A DNA stretch of 64,000 nt from Vibrio hippocampi. Lineage in GTDB: Bacteria > Pseudomonadota > Gammaproteobacteria > Enterobacterales > Vibrionaceae. This document shows positions 32,298 through 40,633 of the stretch, in pieces. The DNA lies in contig NZ_CAKLCM010000002.1 of NCBI RefSeq assembly GCF_921292975.1, positions 1,178,001-1,242,000 on the forward strand. Direction: 5' to 3'. Made by a program: the position numbers and the translations under genes. Under the pieces are notes generated by a model. That model was not told the origin of the DNA. It saw nothing but the letters and a program-made list of their open reading frames with translations, and made no database searches. Numbering within the stretch: the stretch's first letter is position 1; every line of letters starts with the position of its first letter.

Positions 32298-34118
32298 CTA
32301 CTGCATAGCCTTTTCGGTCTGCTGCATGACCACTTCGTTCAAAAGTCGTTCAAACTGGTCAACTTTCTGCTCGATGCGTGCCATGCTTTGTTGCCAAAAC
32401 TGCGGTTGAGTCAAATCTTGTCCCAGATGTTTATCGACAACCTCTTCCGCAAGATAACTGCCAGTATCGCGCAACAAAGAGACATAATCCCTATAGAAAG
32501 CCTCTCCTTTGTTCGCTCGCTCAGCATAGACCCCTAAACTAAACAGATAACCAAACAGATACGGATAGTTGTAGAAACTCAACTCAGAGATACTAAAGTG
32601 CAGCTTACTCGCCCAGAAATAGGGATCACTTCCTGTCATTGAGTCGCCATACCATGCTTGCCATGTCGATGACATCAACTCACACAGTTGCGGTGCATCC
32701 AGTTCATTTTGCAGACGTTGCTCATAGAATGCTTTTTCAAACTCATAGCGAACGGGAATATTGATGGTCAATGCGTACGCAGAAGAGAGTTCTTCCCACA
32801 GCATTTCCAACTGTTCTTGCGGCGTCGAAGCCTGTTCTAAAAGATAGTCTCGTACTATGTTCTCAGCAAAAATCGAAGCGGTTTCTGCCAAGGTCATGGG
32901 ATAGTGTGTCTGACACAAAGGCAGATCGCGCATTACCCAATTATGGAATGCATGCCCTAACTCATGGGCAAGCGTCAGTAAATCAGAACGACTGCCGCCC
33001 CAAGTCATAAAGACCAAAGGAGTACGAGTCGCGGCAAGCTTGGTACAATAAGCACCCAAGCGGCGGTGTTCACTTGGCTCAGCATCAATCCAGCCGTTGT
33101 CTACCATCGTTTGCACAAATTCCGCCATTTCCGGCTCGACCGTAGCAAAAGCAGCTTTAATCAGCTCAATGGCTTCATCAAAGGTATAAACTTTGGCAGG
33201 CGCATTTTCCAGTGGCGGCATGGCGGCAAGGTGATTCCAAGGTTTCATGGCTTCAAGACCATGAACCTTAGCCATCAATTTACCCGCTTTCTGACCGATA
33301 TGTTTGTTTTGCTCTGCGACCGACATCATGGCTTCAAGCGTGTCACGACTGATGCGGTTTTCAAACAGGCTTGGATCAAGGAAGTGTTGCGGTTGAGTAT
33401 GAGAGCGCTTTGAACCCTCGTTATGTCGCCACCCTGCAAGGGCATTAACAATGGAAGCCAAGGTAATCTCATTCTGCTTCATTGCAGCTTGAATACCGCT
33501 CCAAACCGCTTGCTGCTTATCAAACTCGCCGCCATATAACAGACTTGCCGCCTGAGAAAAACCCATCTCTTCAACGCCGCTTTCAAGCGCTACCTTAATG
33601 GTTAGCGAACCCGTTAAATTATCGTATAAACGTCCCCATGCATCGCGTCCATCAACTTCCATTGCCGACAGCAACTGTTCTGACTCTATACTCATTTGTG
33701 TTGTGGCTTGAATTTGCATCAGTGCGATTTGGAAAGCTTGTCCAGACACTGACGGATTGTCATGCTGCAAGACCTCTTCAATAAACTCGCTAGAGGCAAA
33801 TGCTAACTGATTTTCATAAGGTGTATAGGCTTGCTGCAATTCAGAACTTAATTGAGCAATGCGCGCAATCATCTGCTTCGCCGATTGATTTTGCGCGTTG
33901 GTTGACGCCTGACACATCGCCATCGTATTCACTGTTGCCAGCAAGGTACTCGCAGCCTCCATCGTCTGGATAGCGTTTTGAATCGTGACAACATGCTCTC
34001 TTTCTTGTTGATGAAGATTGAGCAGTTCAATGGAGCGTTTGATTAACTCAATATCTTGTTCGATTTTCGGATCATCTAGCCCTTGGTAGGCGATGCTCAA
34101 GTCCCAAACAGCGGTCAT
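32298..34118 (-). CDS. M3 family oligoendopeptidase (PepF-like)
   Basis: A 606-residue metallopeptidase with the zinc motif HELGHAFHNW (~380) and the downstream glutamate in LAETASIFAENIV. The N-terminal helical region (AVWDLSIAYQGLDDPKIEQD) is typical of the PepF/M3B oligoendopeptidases, which cleave peptides of about 7-17 residues in the cytoplasm. The start at 34118 overlaps the cobC stop by 4 nt and has AAGGA upstream, so it is the last gene of the cob operon; a metabolic link to B12 is not obvious. Confidence 0.86.
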   Translation of the reverse strand: MTAVWDLSIAYQGLDDPKIEQDIELIKRSIELLNLHQQEREHVVTIQNAIQTMEAASTLLATVNTMAMCQASTNAQNQSAKQMIARIAQLSSELQQAYTPYENQLAFASSEFIEEVLQHDNPSVSGQAFQIALMQIQATTQMSIESEQLLSAMEVDGRDAWGRLYDNLTGSLTIKVALESGVEEMGFSQAASLLYGGEFDKQQAVWSGIQAAMKQNEITLASIVNALAGWRHNEGSKRSHTQPQHFLDPSLFENRISRDTLEAMMSVAEQNKHIGQKAGKLMAKVHGLEAMKPWNHLAAMPPLENAPAKVYTFDEAIELIKAAFATVEPEMAEFVQTMVDNGWIDAEPSEHRRLGAYCTKLAATRTPLVFMTWGGSRSDLLTLAHELGHAFHNWVMRDLPLCQTHYPMTLAETASIFAENIVRDYLLEQASTPQEQLEMLWEELSSAYALTINIPVRYEFEKAFYEQRLQNELDAPQLCELMSSTWQAWYGDSMTGSDPYFWASKLHFSISELSFYNYPYLFGYLFSLGVYAERANKGEAFYRDYVSLLRDTGSYLAEEVVDKHLGQDLTQPQFWQQSMARIEQKVDQFERLLNEVVMQQTEKAMQ

Positions 34119-34729
34119 AGCAAGATTCCTTTTAATGAAGTTCCAATGGCTTTTAAGCGTGCAAACTGCAAAGCCTGTGGATGAATTTGAATGTGTGTGG
34201 CGCTGCCGTTGTCGATATGCAAATTGGCATAAAGTTGTGGCTGTTGCCAATCAAGCCCAAGTATATGAGCAATAATAATACGGATAACGCCGCCATGGGC
34301 AAGGATCAAGCTGTTGCCTTGCCGTTGTTGTATCTGTTGCCAAGCATGTACTACGCGAGCTTGAAACTGCGCCAAAGACTCACCATTGGGTAACGTCACT
34401 TTGGCGGGATGACGCCAGAACTGCTCCATGAGTTGCCACTGTTCGGCGCTCATTTGATCAAAGGTCAAACCGTCATAGTCACCAAAATTCATTTCTTGAA
34501 TATTTTCATCAAACTCAATAGGCACTTGATAGCGTTGCTCTATCAGCGTTGCAAGCTCGGCACAACGCACAAGCGGCGACGAGATCACACGCTCAAACTT
34601 CACCGAAGACTCCACAAGATTCGACAGCAAGCTTTGCTGTTCATGGGGCAACACGTCTATATCGGTTTGACCAAACAACCCCGCTTGCGCATTCACTTTG
34701 GCGTGTCGCACCAGTATAAAATTATTCAT
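34115..34729 (-). CDS. cobC: Alpha-ribazole phosphatase CobC (histidine phosphatase family)
   Basis: A 204-residue histidine phosphatase: catalytic VRHAK at 7-11 (phosphohistidine), second Arg in VISSPLVRCAELA (~50), acidic EMNFGDYDG (~81) and the C-terminal ILAHGGVIR (~143). Members next to cobU/cobS remove the phosphate from alpha-ribazole-5'-phosphate or adenosylcobalamin phosphate in B12 nucleotide-loop assembly. Context decides the call, since the superfamily is broad. Confidence 0.8.
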   Translation of the reverse strand: MNNFILVRHAKVNAQAGLFGQTDIDVLPHEQQSLLSNLVESSVKFERVISSPLVRCAELATLIEQRYQVPIEFDENIQEMNFGDYDGLTFDQMSAEQWQLMEQFWRHPAKVTLPNGESLAQFQARVVHAWQQIQQRQGNSLILAHGGVIRIIIAHILGLDWQQPQLYANLHIDNGSATHIQIHPQALQFARLKAIGTSLKGILL

Positions 34730-34748
34730 AGGCTATGTTTCAAAACCA

Positions 34749-34810
34749 TGTTTTCAGAGCCCTGCTTTCAGGAGCCAACTTTCAGAAGCCAGATTTCAAG
34801 ACCCAGCTTT
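34749..34810. repeat. Four imperfect tandem ~15-bp units between cobU and cobC
   Basis: Units of the form TTTCAGRAGCCNRC (TTTTCAGAGCCCTGC, TTTCAGGAGCCAAC, TTTCAGAAGCCAGA, TTTCAAGACCCAGC) lie in the ~66-base gap. Confidence 0.65.
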
Positions 34811-35371
34811 AACGTCATGTTTTAAAGTCATGGGGAGACCCGCGGCGACAAAGACCACCTTATCAGCAATACTGGCAAGCCGCTGATTCATTCGTCCCGC
34901 ATTATCGACAAATAACCTCGAAACCTTGCCTAGCGGAACCACGCCTAAACCAACCTCATTCGATACCAAGACCACATGAGCTTTACATTCAAGCAAGGCC
35001 TCGACCAGTTGTTGCACTTTGCACTCTAAAAGCTCGTCATTGCAACTTTCACCAGCGTAAAATATCTGATTGTTCATCCACAGTGTTAAGCAATCGATCA
35101 GAACAATATCCTTGGCGTCAAACTGCTTGAGTTGCTGTGCAAGTTCAAGGGGCGTTTGCCACTGTTGCCAAAGTGAATCACGACTGCGTTGGTGATGCTG
35201 AATTCTTTGGCGCATTTCATCGTCAAATGCCTCAGCGGTCGCGACATAGTGCTTTTTGCTATCCGGACACGACCCCAACTCAACTTGCTGTTGCAGCGCT
35301 TGATTAACCACAGATTCCGCATATCGAGACTTACCCGATCGCGCACCACCCAAGACAAGTTCGATACTCAT
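34796..35371 (-). CDS. cobU: Adenosylcobinamide kinase/guanylyltransferase CobU
   Basis: A 191-residue bifunctional enzyme that phosphorylates adenosylcobinamide and transfers GMP to give AdoCbi-GDP. P-loop GGARSGKSRYAES at 8-20, then HHQRSRDSLWQQWQTP (~60), the active-site His region, and VSNEVGLGVVPLG (~140). GGGAGGA lies before the ATG at 35371, which overlaps the cobS stop. An upstream frame to 35452 is rejected. Operon order is cobT-cobS-cobU-cobC. Confidence 0.9.
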   Translation of the reverse strand: MSIELVLGGARSGKSRYAESVVNQALQQQVELGSCPDSKKHYVATAEAFDDEMRQRIQHHQRSRDSLWQQWQTPLELAQQLKQFDAKDIVLIDCLTLWMNNQIFYAGESCNDELLECKVQQLVEALLECKAHVVLVSNEVGLGVVPLGKVSRLFVDNAGRMNQRLASIADKVVFVAAGLPMTLKHDVKAGS

Positions 35372-36153
35372 CGTCCTCCCCCATTCGACCAATAAACCAG
35401 TAGAACAAGATAGATTAGCAATTCCATAATTTGTTGAGCCGCACCAAGGCAATCACCAGTAAAGCCGCCCAACCTTGCCGTTAACCACTTGATAAACAGA
35501 TAACGAAATAGAACCGCAACCACCGCAAGCAGTAAAGCTACCGTCAGACCAAAAATCAGTGATGACAGCACGCCACAAAATACCAGAAACGCCAATTCCT
35601 GTTGGGTTTGGGTACTGGCTAATGGCTTACTCTTACTGGTATCAAGATCAGAAACATATGGCATAGCCGAAATAAGACTGGCTGCCACAGCTCGACTGTA
35701 AGTGTAAGCCAAGACAAAAATGGCGAGCAAAGCCGTGTGATTTGATAATTCATCCAGCAAGCTAAATTTCATCATCAAAGCCAAGACTAATGTTACGGTA
35801 CCGTATGTGCCGAGCCGGCTATCTTTCATAATGGCTAACCGCCGCTCGACCGTCATACCGCCGCCGATGCCATCTGCCATATCCGCCAGACCGTCCTCAT
35901 GAAAAGCGCCGGTCAATAATAGGCTAAATGCCATAGTGACAATAACGGCAACGGACGAAGGCAGTGCGTATTCAACCAGATGAAACACCAATCCACACAG
36001 CAAACCCAATAGCGTACCCACCAAGGCAAAATAACGCCCAGCGCGGTTCATTCTTTCGGGTGAATAAGGGGTTGAGCTCGGGATAGGCAGACGAGAGAAA
36101 AAACTCACTGCAAGGCAAAACAGTTGCACTTGATAACGACACCACTGACTCAT
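35368..36153 (-). CDS. cobS: Adenosylcobinamide-GDP ribazoletransferase CobS
   Basis: A 261-residue membrane enzyme joining AdoCbi-GDP and alpha-ribazole to cobalamin. FFSRLPIPSS (~17), GAFHEDGLADMADGIGGG (~80-97) with the metal-binding acidic cluster, and MKDSRLGTYG (~108) are family signatures, and there are about seven membrane segments. I place the start at the ATG 36153. A TTG at 36165, overlapping the cobT stop and preceded by GGGGTGA, is an equally possible start adding four residues. Confidence 0.88.
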   Translation of the reverse strand: MSQWCRYQVQLFCLAVSFFSRLPIPSSTPYSPERMNRAGRYFALVGTLLGLLCGLVFHLVEYALPSSVAVIVTMAFSLLLTGAFHEDGLADMADGIGGGMTVERRLAIMKDSRLGTYGTVTLVLALMMKFSLLDELSNHTALLAIFVLAYTYSRAVAASLISAMPYVSDLDTSKSKPLASTQTQQELAFLVFCGVLSSLIFGLTVALLLAVVAVLFRYLFIKWLTARLGGFTGDCLGAAQQIMELLIYLVLLVYWSNGGGR

Positions 36154-36161
36154 TGGCGGAT

Positions 36162-37214
36162 TCAAACGGTCACCCCTGCGGATTCAAAACTCGCCATATG
36201 GTTATAAAACTCCGCAGCGCAACGCAGTAGCGGCATGGCCAATGCAGCGCCTGTGCCTTCACCCAATCTTAAACCGAGATCAAGTAATGGCTCTACGTCC
36301 AAAATAGACAGCAGCGCACAATGCGCGGATTCTTGGGAAGTATGGGCAAAGATCATTACCTCTCGCGTTTCAGGCTGCATCTTATAGGCTAAAGCCGCTG
36401 CAACAGAAATAATAAACCCATCGACTAACACAGGGATTTTGCGCTCTGCTGCCTGCAAAAAAGCGCCGACCAAATGCACAATCTCAAAACCGCCCAGTTC
36501 AACCAAACTGGCTATAACATGCTCTTCCTCAGAACACGCGACATCCTTGGATTGAAAACGCTCAACACCTTGCTGAACCAGTTGTTGCTTCAAAAGCAGT
36601 TGTTTGTCGTCAATCCCCGTACCGCGACCGACTGAACTGATTGCATCAAGATTAAAGTTCGCTGATAACAATGCCGAAGCGCTGCTGGTATTGCCAATCC
36701 CCATTTCACCAAACATCAAGACCTCACAGCCCTGTGCTATCAGAGTTTCTACAATTTCTTTTCCCTGACTGATGCCTTGTTGAACTTGTTCTACAGTCAT
36801 TGCAGCTTGAGTTGAGAAGTCTTGAGTGCCTTTGCCTAGTCGACTCAATAAAAGACGATCATCATTGGAGGCGATTGGAGCCAAGATCCCGCAATCGACG
36901 ACGGAGAGATCAATTTGATTGACTCGACAGAAACAGTTGATGGCTGCCCCGCCCTGCAAAAAATTTCCGACCATCTGCTGGGTCACGACACTGGGTGCAA
37001 TGCTCACGCCACGATCGGCAATGCCGTGGTCTCCGGCAAAAATGACCAGAGACGGTTTATTGATAGAGATTGAATTCGTGGCGGAGTTAAGCCGACATGA
37101 CTGGATTTTTGCCAATTGAAAGGCTATCGCTTCTAGTTGCCCCAGAGCGCCTATTGGCTTGGTTTTTTGATCGATACGTTGTTGGATATGGTGGTCAAAT
37201 TGTTGGTTTAGCAT
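36162..37214 (-). CDS. cobT: Nicotinate-nucleotide--dimethylbenzimidazole phosphoribosyltransferase CobT
   Basis: A 350-residue enzyme making alpha-ribazole-5'-phosphate from nicotinate mononucleotide and dimethylbenzimidazole. [11 protein letters not shown] near residue 18, [16 protein letters not shown] (~59), [16 protein letters not shown] (~166) and [14 protein letters not shown] (~316, catalytic Glu) are all present. First gene of the operon; AGGGA precedes the ATG. The leader has a copy of the CCCAAGTTACC palindrome, but no B12-box element was found. Confidence 0.93.
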   Translation of the reverse strand: MLNQQFDHHIQQRIDQKTKPIGALGQLEAIAFQLAKIQSCRLNSATNSISINKPSLVIFAGDHGIADRGVSIAPSVVTQQMVGNFLQGGAAINCFCRVNQIDLSVVDCGILAPIASNDDRLLLSRLGKGTQDFSTQAAMTVEQVQQGISQGKEIVETLIAQGCEVLMFGEMGIGNTSSASALLSANFNLDAISSVGRGTGIDDKQLLLKQQLVQQGVERFQSKDVACSEEEHVIASLVELGGFEIVHLVGAFLQAAERKIPVLVDGFIISVAAALAYKMQPETREVMIFAHTSQESAHCALLSILDVEPLLDLGLRLGEGTGAALAMPLLRCAAEFYNHMASFESAGVTV

Positions 37215-37361
37215 GCTGTCCCTATCTTGCTTTACTCATTGATTGCTCGAACAATTTGATGACATTGAGAGCATAAGTCAGCCAGTTTACTGTCAAAGGC
37301 GTCAGCACGCTAGAAAAACGAACATTGATAATAAATTGTCAATTGACTTGTTTACCTATTA

Positions 37362-37405
37362 TTCCCAAGTTACCTCAAGACGCAGAGTTCAGGGGTAACT
37401 TGGGG
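37362..37405. repeat. Dispersed Vibrio palindrome, copy 3 (full)
   Basis: Most complete copy: arms CCCAAGTTACC and GGTAACTTGGG (11 bp, perfect) around a ~20-base centre with TCAAGACGCAGAGTTCAG. Sits in the cobT leader. Confidence 0.75.
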
Positions 37406-37445
37406 TTAGGGATATCTGCATTTAAACCAACAGAAAACAATATGT

Positions 37446-37730
37446 TTAAGAGAGTTCGTTCAATTCGGCAGCCAGCAAGGCTAAGCCATTTTCTGATACG
37501 GTAGACTTGCCCATATGACACGTTTTACAAGAATCGGAGTCACCAGTACATAACTGGCGCATCATGACGTTATCGAGGTTTCTTGTTCCTTGTTTGCAAT
37601 CGGGTTCAATAGACTTAAATACGTGACATACGTTGTTGCCTGGAATATCGACAAGCCCAACAATCGAAACACCTTGTGACTTTGCCAACACGAGTAGCTC
37701 TTCAATTTTACTTTGTAGTTGTGCATTCAT
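37446..37730 (-). CDS. Small Cys-rich cytoplasmic protein of unknown function
   Basis: A 94-residue soluble protein I do not recognise. A short helical start (MNAQLQSKIEELLVLAKSQG) is followed by five cysteines, one at ~35, then C45, C61 and a CKTCHMGK at ~68-71. The CxxCH resembles a heme c site, but there is no export signal, so metal or Fe-S binding is more likely. Nothing in the neighbouring genes gives a role; the RpoS-like gene starts 690 bases away, divergently. Confidence 0.6.
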   Translation of the reverse strand: MNAQLQSKIEELLVLAKSQGVSIVGLVDIPGNNVCHVFKSIEPDCKQGTRNLDNVMMRQLCTGDSDSCKTCHMGKSTVSENGLALLAAELNELS

Positions 37731-38420
37731 ATCTAACAGCTAACCTCATTTACTACAGTTAATACAGCGTCTATATTCAAGTGTAATACACCCTTACACG
37801 ATATCTACTCCAGTTATTAATATTTAACATATATTACAAATTATTACTTTATTTATAAACACCATTGACATTAATCAAGAAATAAATAAATGCAAGTATA
37901 CAAATCACAAAATAAGTAGAACATCCTAAGAACAGATAACAACCCCAATTTATCCGTCAAAAAACCCCAACATATCGGATAATTAAATTGACATAACTGA
38001 AAATAATAGCAGATTCAACCCGCATTGAGCGTTTCGTTAATATTAAATACCAGAAAGTGATAAAGAAACTCATTTAGATCAAGGAGCACAGGTTTCTCCT
38101 ACTATGAAAATGAGTAAAATAACTTAATTACAATAACTTAACACTGTAGCACAACATTAGCCCTTAGCGTCCGTTAGTAATAATTAACATAATAGCGCCA
38201 TTTTATAGCGCTAATTCCATCAAATATAGATAACAGAAAGGCTAAGATAGCGTCGAATATGTTGCAGCATTGTATATTCATTATTAATCAATCATTGCTA
38301 TTTGATTGAAATATAGTGTAAGTTAGATTCTGACAACCGAGGTTATGATTACTTACATTCAATAAACGTCAATTACTACAGCTTTTTTTTGTAACATATG
38401 TTCAGTGTAGAGGTATGGGT
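37731..38420. other. A/T-rich 690-bp leader between the Cys-rich gene and the RpoS-like gene
   Basis: Long, very A/T-rich divergent region with no ORF or repeat. Its size suggests complex regulation of the sigma-factor gene. A LuxR-family-like A/T palindrome (ATTAATCAATCATT around 38284-38297) was noticed but is weak. Confidence 0.4.
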
Positions 38421-38597
38421 ATGAGAGTTATAGAAGAAAAAAAACAAAATCGAACAAAAAGTAACCACGACGAAGCCCTCAATATTGGCGCTACCTATTT
38501 TAAAGAGGTCTCAAACCATAACCTGCTTACTGCTGAAGAAGAGAAATTCCTTGCACGTAAAGCTATTAAAGGGGATCAACTTGCTCGGCAAAAATGA
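38421..38597 (+). CDS. RpoS-like sigma factor, region 1.2 piece (split gene)
   Basis: A 58-residue frame with TYFKEVSNHNLLTAEEEKFLARKAIKGDQLARQK, the sigma-70-family region 1.2, stopping just where region 2 should begin. The next frame begins MINSNLRLVI, so the two together make a normal RpoS-type protein (compare GDVAARKRMIESNLRLV in RpoS). The stop and the next start overlap as AAAAATGA. One more A would fuse the two frames. The ATG at 38421 has AGAGG 7 bases upstream; the ATG at 38415 lies too close to it. Confidence 0.75.
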   Translation: MRVIEEKKQNRTKSNHDEALNIGATYFKEVSNHNLLTAEEEKFLARKAIKGDQLARQK

Positions 38598-39307
38598 TTA
38601 ACTCAAATCTACGTTTAGTGATAAGAACCGCAAAACGTTATTCAGGTCGAGGCTTAGATTTTTATGACCTAATTAATGAGGGCAATATTGGACTCATTCA
38701 GGCGGTAGACAAATTTGACCCTGAATTGGGTTATCGTTTTTCAACCTATGGCGTCTGGTGGATTCAACAAGCTATTGATCGCGCAATCATGAACCAAGGA
38801 CGAACCATTCGCGTTCCTGTCCACATCACAAAACAGATCCGCGAATGCAATAAAGCGGCGAATGAACTACGCAAAGAAGGCAAGCATGAGCCGACATCGG
38901 CTGACATTGCCAATCGTACCGGACGCAGCCCGGAAGAAGTCAGTAAACTACTCAAACTATCTGAACAGTCTTTGTCATTAGATAATGGTTGGGACGAGGA
39001 TGGCGATCACAAAGATCACTTGCAAGCTATTGATGATGAGGATGTGTTCGAACTGCCTGAACAGGAAATCGTCAGTCAAAACCTCAATAAAGCATTAATT
39101 GGCTTAGTTGATCAACTCCCAGACAAACCGCGTACCATTTTGTACCACCGCTTCGGGTTATTGGACGATTCGCCTAAAACCCTCGAAGAAGTCGGTGAGA
39201 TTGTTGGCGTCACGCGAGAGCGCGTCAGACAGATCCAGAAAAATGCGATGGACATACTCAAAGAAAAACTTCATCGACAAAACCTCACTAAACAAGAAAT
39301 AGATTAA
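38594..39307 (+). CDS. RpoS-like sigma factor, regions 2-4 (RpoQ/RpoX-like; split gene)
   Basis: A 237-residue piece covering regions 2 to 4: region 2 with RYSGRGLDFYDLINEGNIGLIQAV and STYGVWWIQQAIDRAIM (core and -10 binding), region 3 with IRVPVHITKQIRECN, and region 4 HTH with LEEVGEIVGVTRERVRQIQ. It is clearly RpoS-related but diverged (acidic DNGWDEDGDHKDHLQ insert near 130), as are the second RpoS-like factors RpoQ/RpoX of vibrios, which act in quorum-sensing outputs. It could be translated by coupling through ATGA to the 58-residue frame, or both could be the product of a homopolymer error. Confidence 0.82.
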   Translation: MINSNLRLVIRTAKRYSGRGLDFYDLINEGNIGLIQAVDKFDPELGYRFSTYGVWWIQQAIDRAIMNQGRTIRVPVHITKQIRECNKAANELRKEGKHEPTSADIANRTGRSPEEVSKLLKLSEQSLSLDNGWDEDGDHKDHLQAIDDEDVFELPEQEIVSQNLNKALIGLVDQLPDKPRTILYHRFGLLDDSPKTLEEVGEIVGVTRERVRQIQKNAMDILKEKLHRQNLTKQEID

Positions 39308-39362
39308 ACTCTGTTGAGTCAGTCCAGTAAACTAGTCGTCTATTTTATGAAGCACAAAGTTT

Positions 39363-40061
39363 ATGAAGCATAAAGCCATTATCGCTGGCGCAACAGGTTT
39401 AGTTGGGCGTCACCTTTTACAACAACTCGATGAAGCCAATAACGTGGAACGTTTGTTTATCTTAAGTCGCCGTGCCATTGAGGGCACGGTAAAAGGGGAA
39501 CAACTGGTCACGAATGACTTATCTGTACCTGATCATGACAAAACCAATATGACAGCGGATATCGGTTTTATCTGCTTAGGCACTACGCTCAAACAAGCTG
39601 GTAGCAAACAGGCTCTCAGGGAAATAGATTGTGACCTAGTCGTCAAGGTTGCCAAGTCTATGCGTGAAGTCGGTGTGTCTAAAGTCGTCGTCGTTTCCAG
39701 TTTAGGCGCCTCCGTTAACGCGCTTTCCCACTACCTCAAAACCAAAGGAGAGATGGAGCTGCAACTCGCAGAGTTGGGATTTAGACAAGTCATTTTCGCT
39801 CGCCCCGGACCTCTGGCAGGTCGACAAGAAAACATACGCGCCGATGAAGTGCTAGTTCAACGCCTACTTGGCTTTATCACGCCTTTACTTATCGGACCGC
39901 TTCGCAACTTTAAACCCATCGAAGCTAAAGACGTCGCTAGCGCGATGTTCATTTTAGCGACGAGCAATCTTATTGCCGATCATGTTGCCCAGATCAACTC
40001 GGCGCAGTTATCGCAGATCAGTCGCCGAGCAAGCCTAAAAGAGTCGTCCATAAAACGGTGA
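39363..40061 (+). CDS. NAD(P)-binding Rossmann protein, HTATIP2-like short-chain reductase
   Basis: A 232-residue protein with the cofactor motif AGATGLVGRHLL at 9-20 and a Y-x-x-x-K in HYLKTKGEME (~136), fitting atypical short-chain dehydrogenases of the HTATIP2/YwnB type. FARPGPLAGRQ (~157) is the usual strand after the active site. Substrate unknown. It lies 56 bases after the sigma-factor gene, in the same direction, and could be co-transcribed. Confidence 0.75.
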   Translation: MKHKAIIAGATGLVGRHLLQQLDEANNVERLFILSRRAIEGTVKGEQLVTNDLSVPDHDKTNMTADIGFICLGTTLKQAGSKQALREIDCDLVVKVAKSMREVGVSKVVVVSSLGASVNALSHYLKTKGEMELQLAELGFRQVIFARPGPLAGRQENIRADEVLVQRLLGFITPLLIGPLRNFKPIEAKDVASAMFILATSNLIADHVAQINSAQLSQISRRASLKESSIKR

Positions 40062-40070
40062 ACTGACCCC

Positions 40071-40107
40071 CAATAGTTGGACAGCAATAGTTGGACAGCA
40101 ATAGTAG
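40071..40107. repeat. Tandem 14-bp repeat
   Basis: CAATAGTTGGACAG occurs twice in tandem, then CAATAGTAG, just after the reductase gene. Confidence 0.8.
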
Positions 40108-40159
40108 CAATCGGGCTTTATCAACTTCAGCCAAGGTTTATCTTCACCAATATCAACCC

Positions 40160-40633
40160 TTAGCGTAGACGTTCTAACACCACTTGCTGATCAAGGTGCT
40201 CTAAGTAGGCTTGATAGTCGATGCCTTGATCAAATAAGAAATGGGTCACGAGAGATCGCACGCACTCAATAAGCTCTTGAGCATTCCAAGGCTTTTCAAA
40301 ATAGTGGCTTACGCCAGCAGTGTTGATGGCGGTAATCGTATCAGTGTGGGTCGCCTGTCCAGTAAGCAAAACTTTTTTGGTGCTGGCATATCGACTATCT
40401 TTTGAAACTTTGGTTAACAACTCGACCCCTGTCATCACAGGCATAACGTGATCCGATATCAAAACGGTAATCCATTCACCATTGGCATCTAATTCATCCA
40501 TCAGTTCGAGCGCTTCATCAGCAGATTCACAATCTTCAACATTTAGCCAAGCGCTCAGAGGTTCGAGGTCTTGTATCACCGCGCTCAGTACTTCCCTTTG
40601 GTCATCGACACAAATAACGTTAAGCTTTTCCAT
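40160..40633 (-). CDS. Single-receiver response regulator
   Basis: A 157-residue protein: receiver domain with acidic pair VDDQ near residue 10, phosphoacceptor Asp in VLISDHVMPVMTG (~59), Thr in LLTGQATHTDT and Lys in HYFEKPW. About 35 residues of helical tail follow but no DNA-binding or output domain, so it works by protein contacts or relays phosphate. It overlaps its kinase by 14 nt. Confidence 0.86.
   Translation of the reverse strand: MEKLNVICVDDQREVLSAVIQDLEPLSAWLNVEDCESADEALELMDELDANGEWITVLISDHVMPVMTGVELLTKVSKDSRYASTKKVLLTGQATHTDTITAINTAGVSHYFEKPWNAQELIECVRSLVTHFLFDQGIDYQAYLEHLDQQVVLERLR

Noticed and set aside
37215..37445. Cobalamin riboswitch upstream of cobT
   Set aside because: No B12-box-like sequence (GCCACTG) or fitting helices were seen; only the dispersed palindrome is present. 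The btuC leader was also checked without success.
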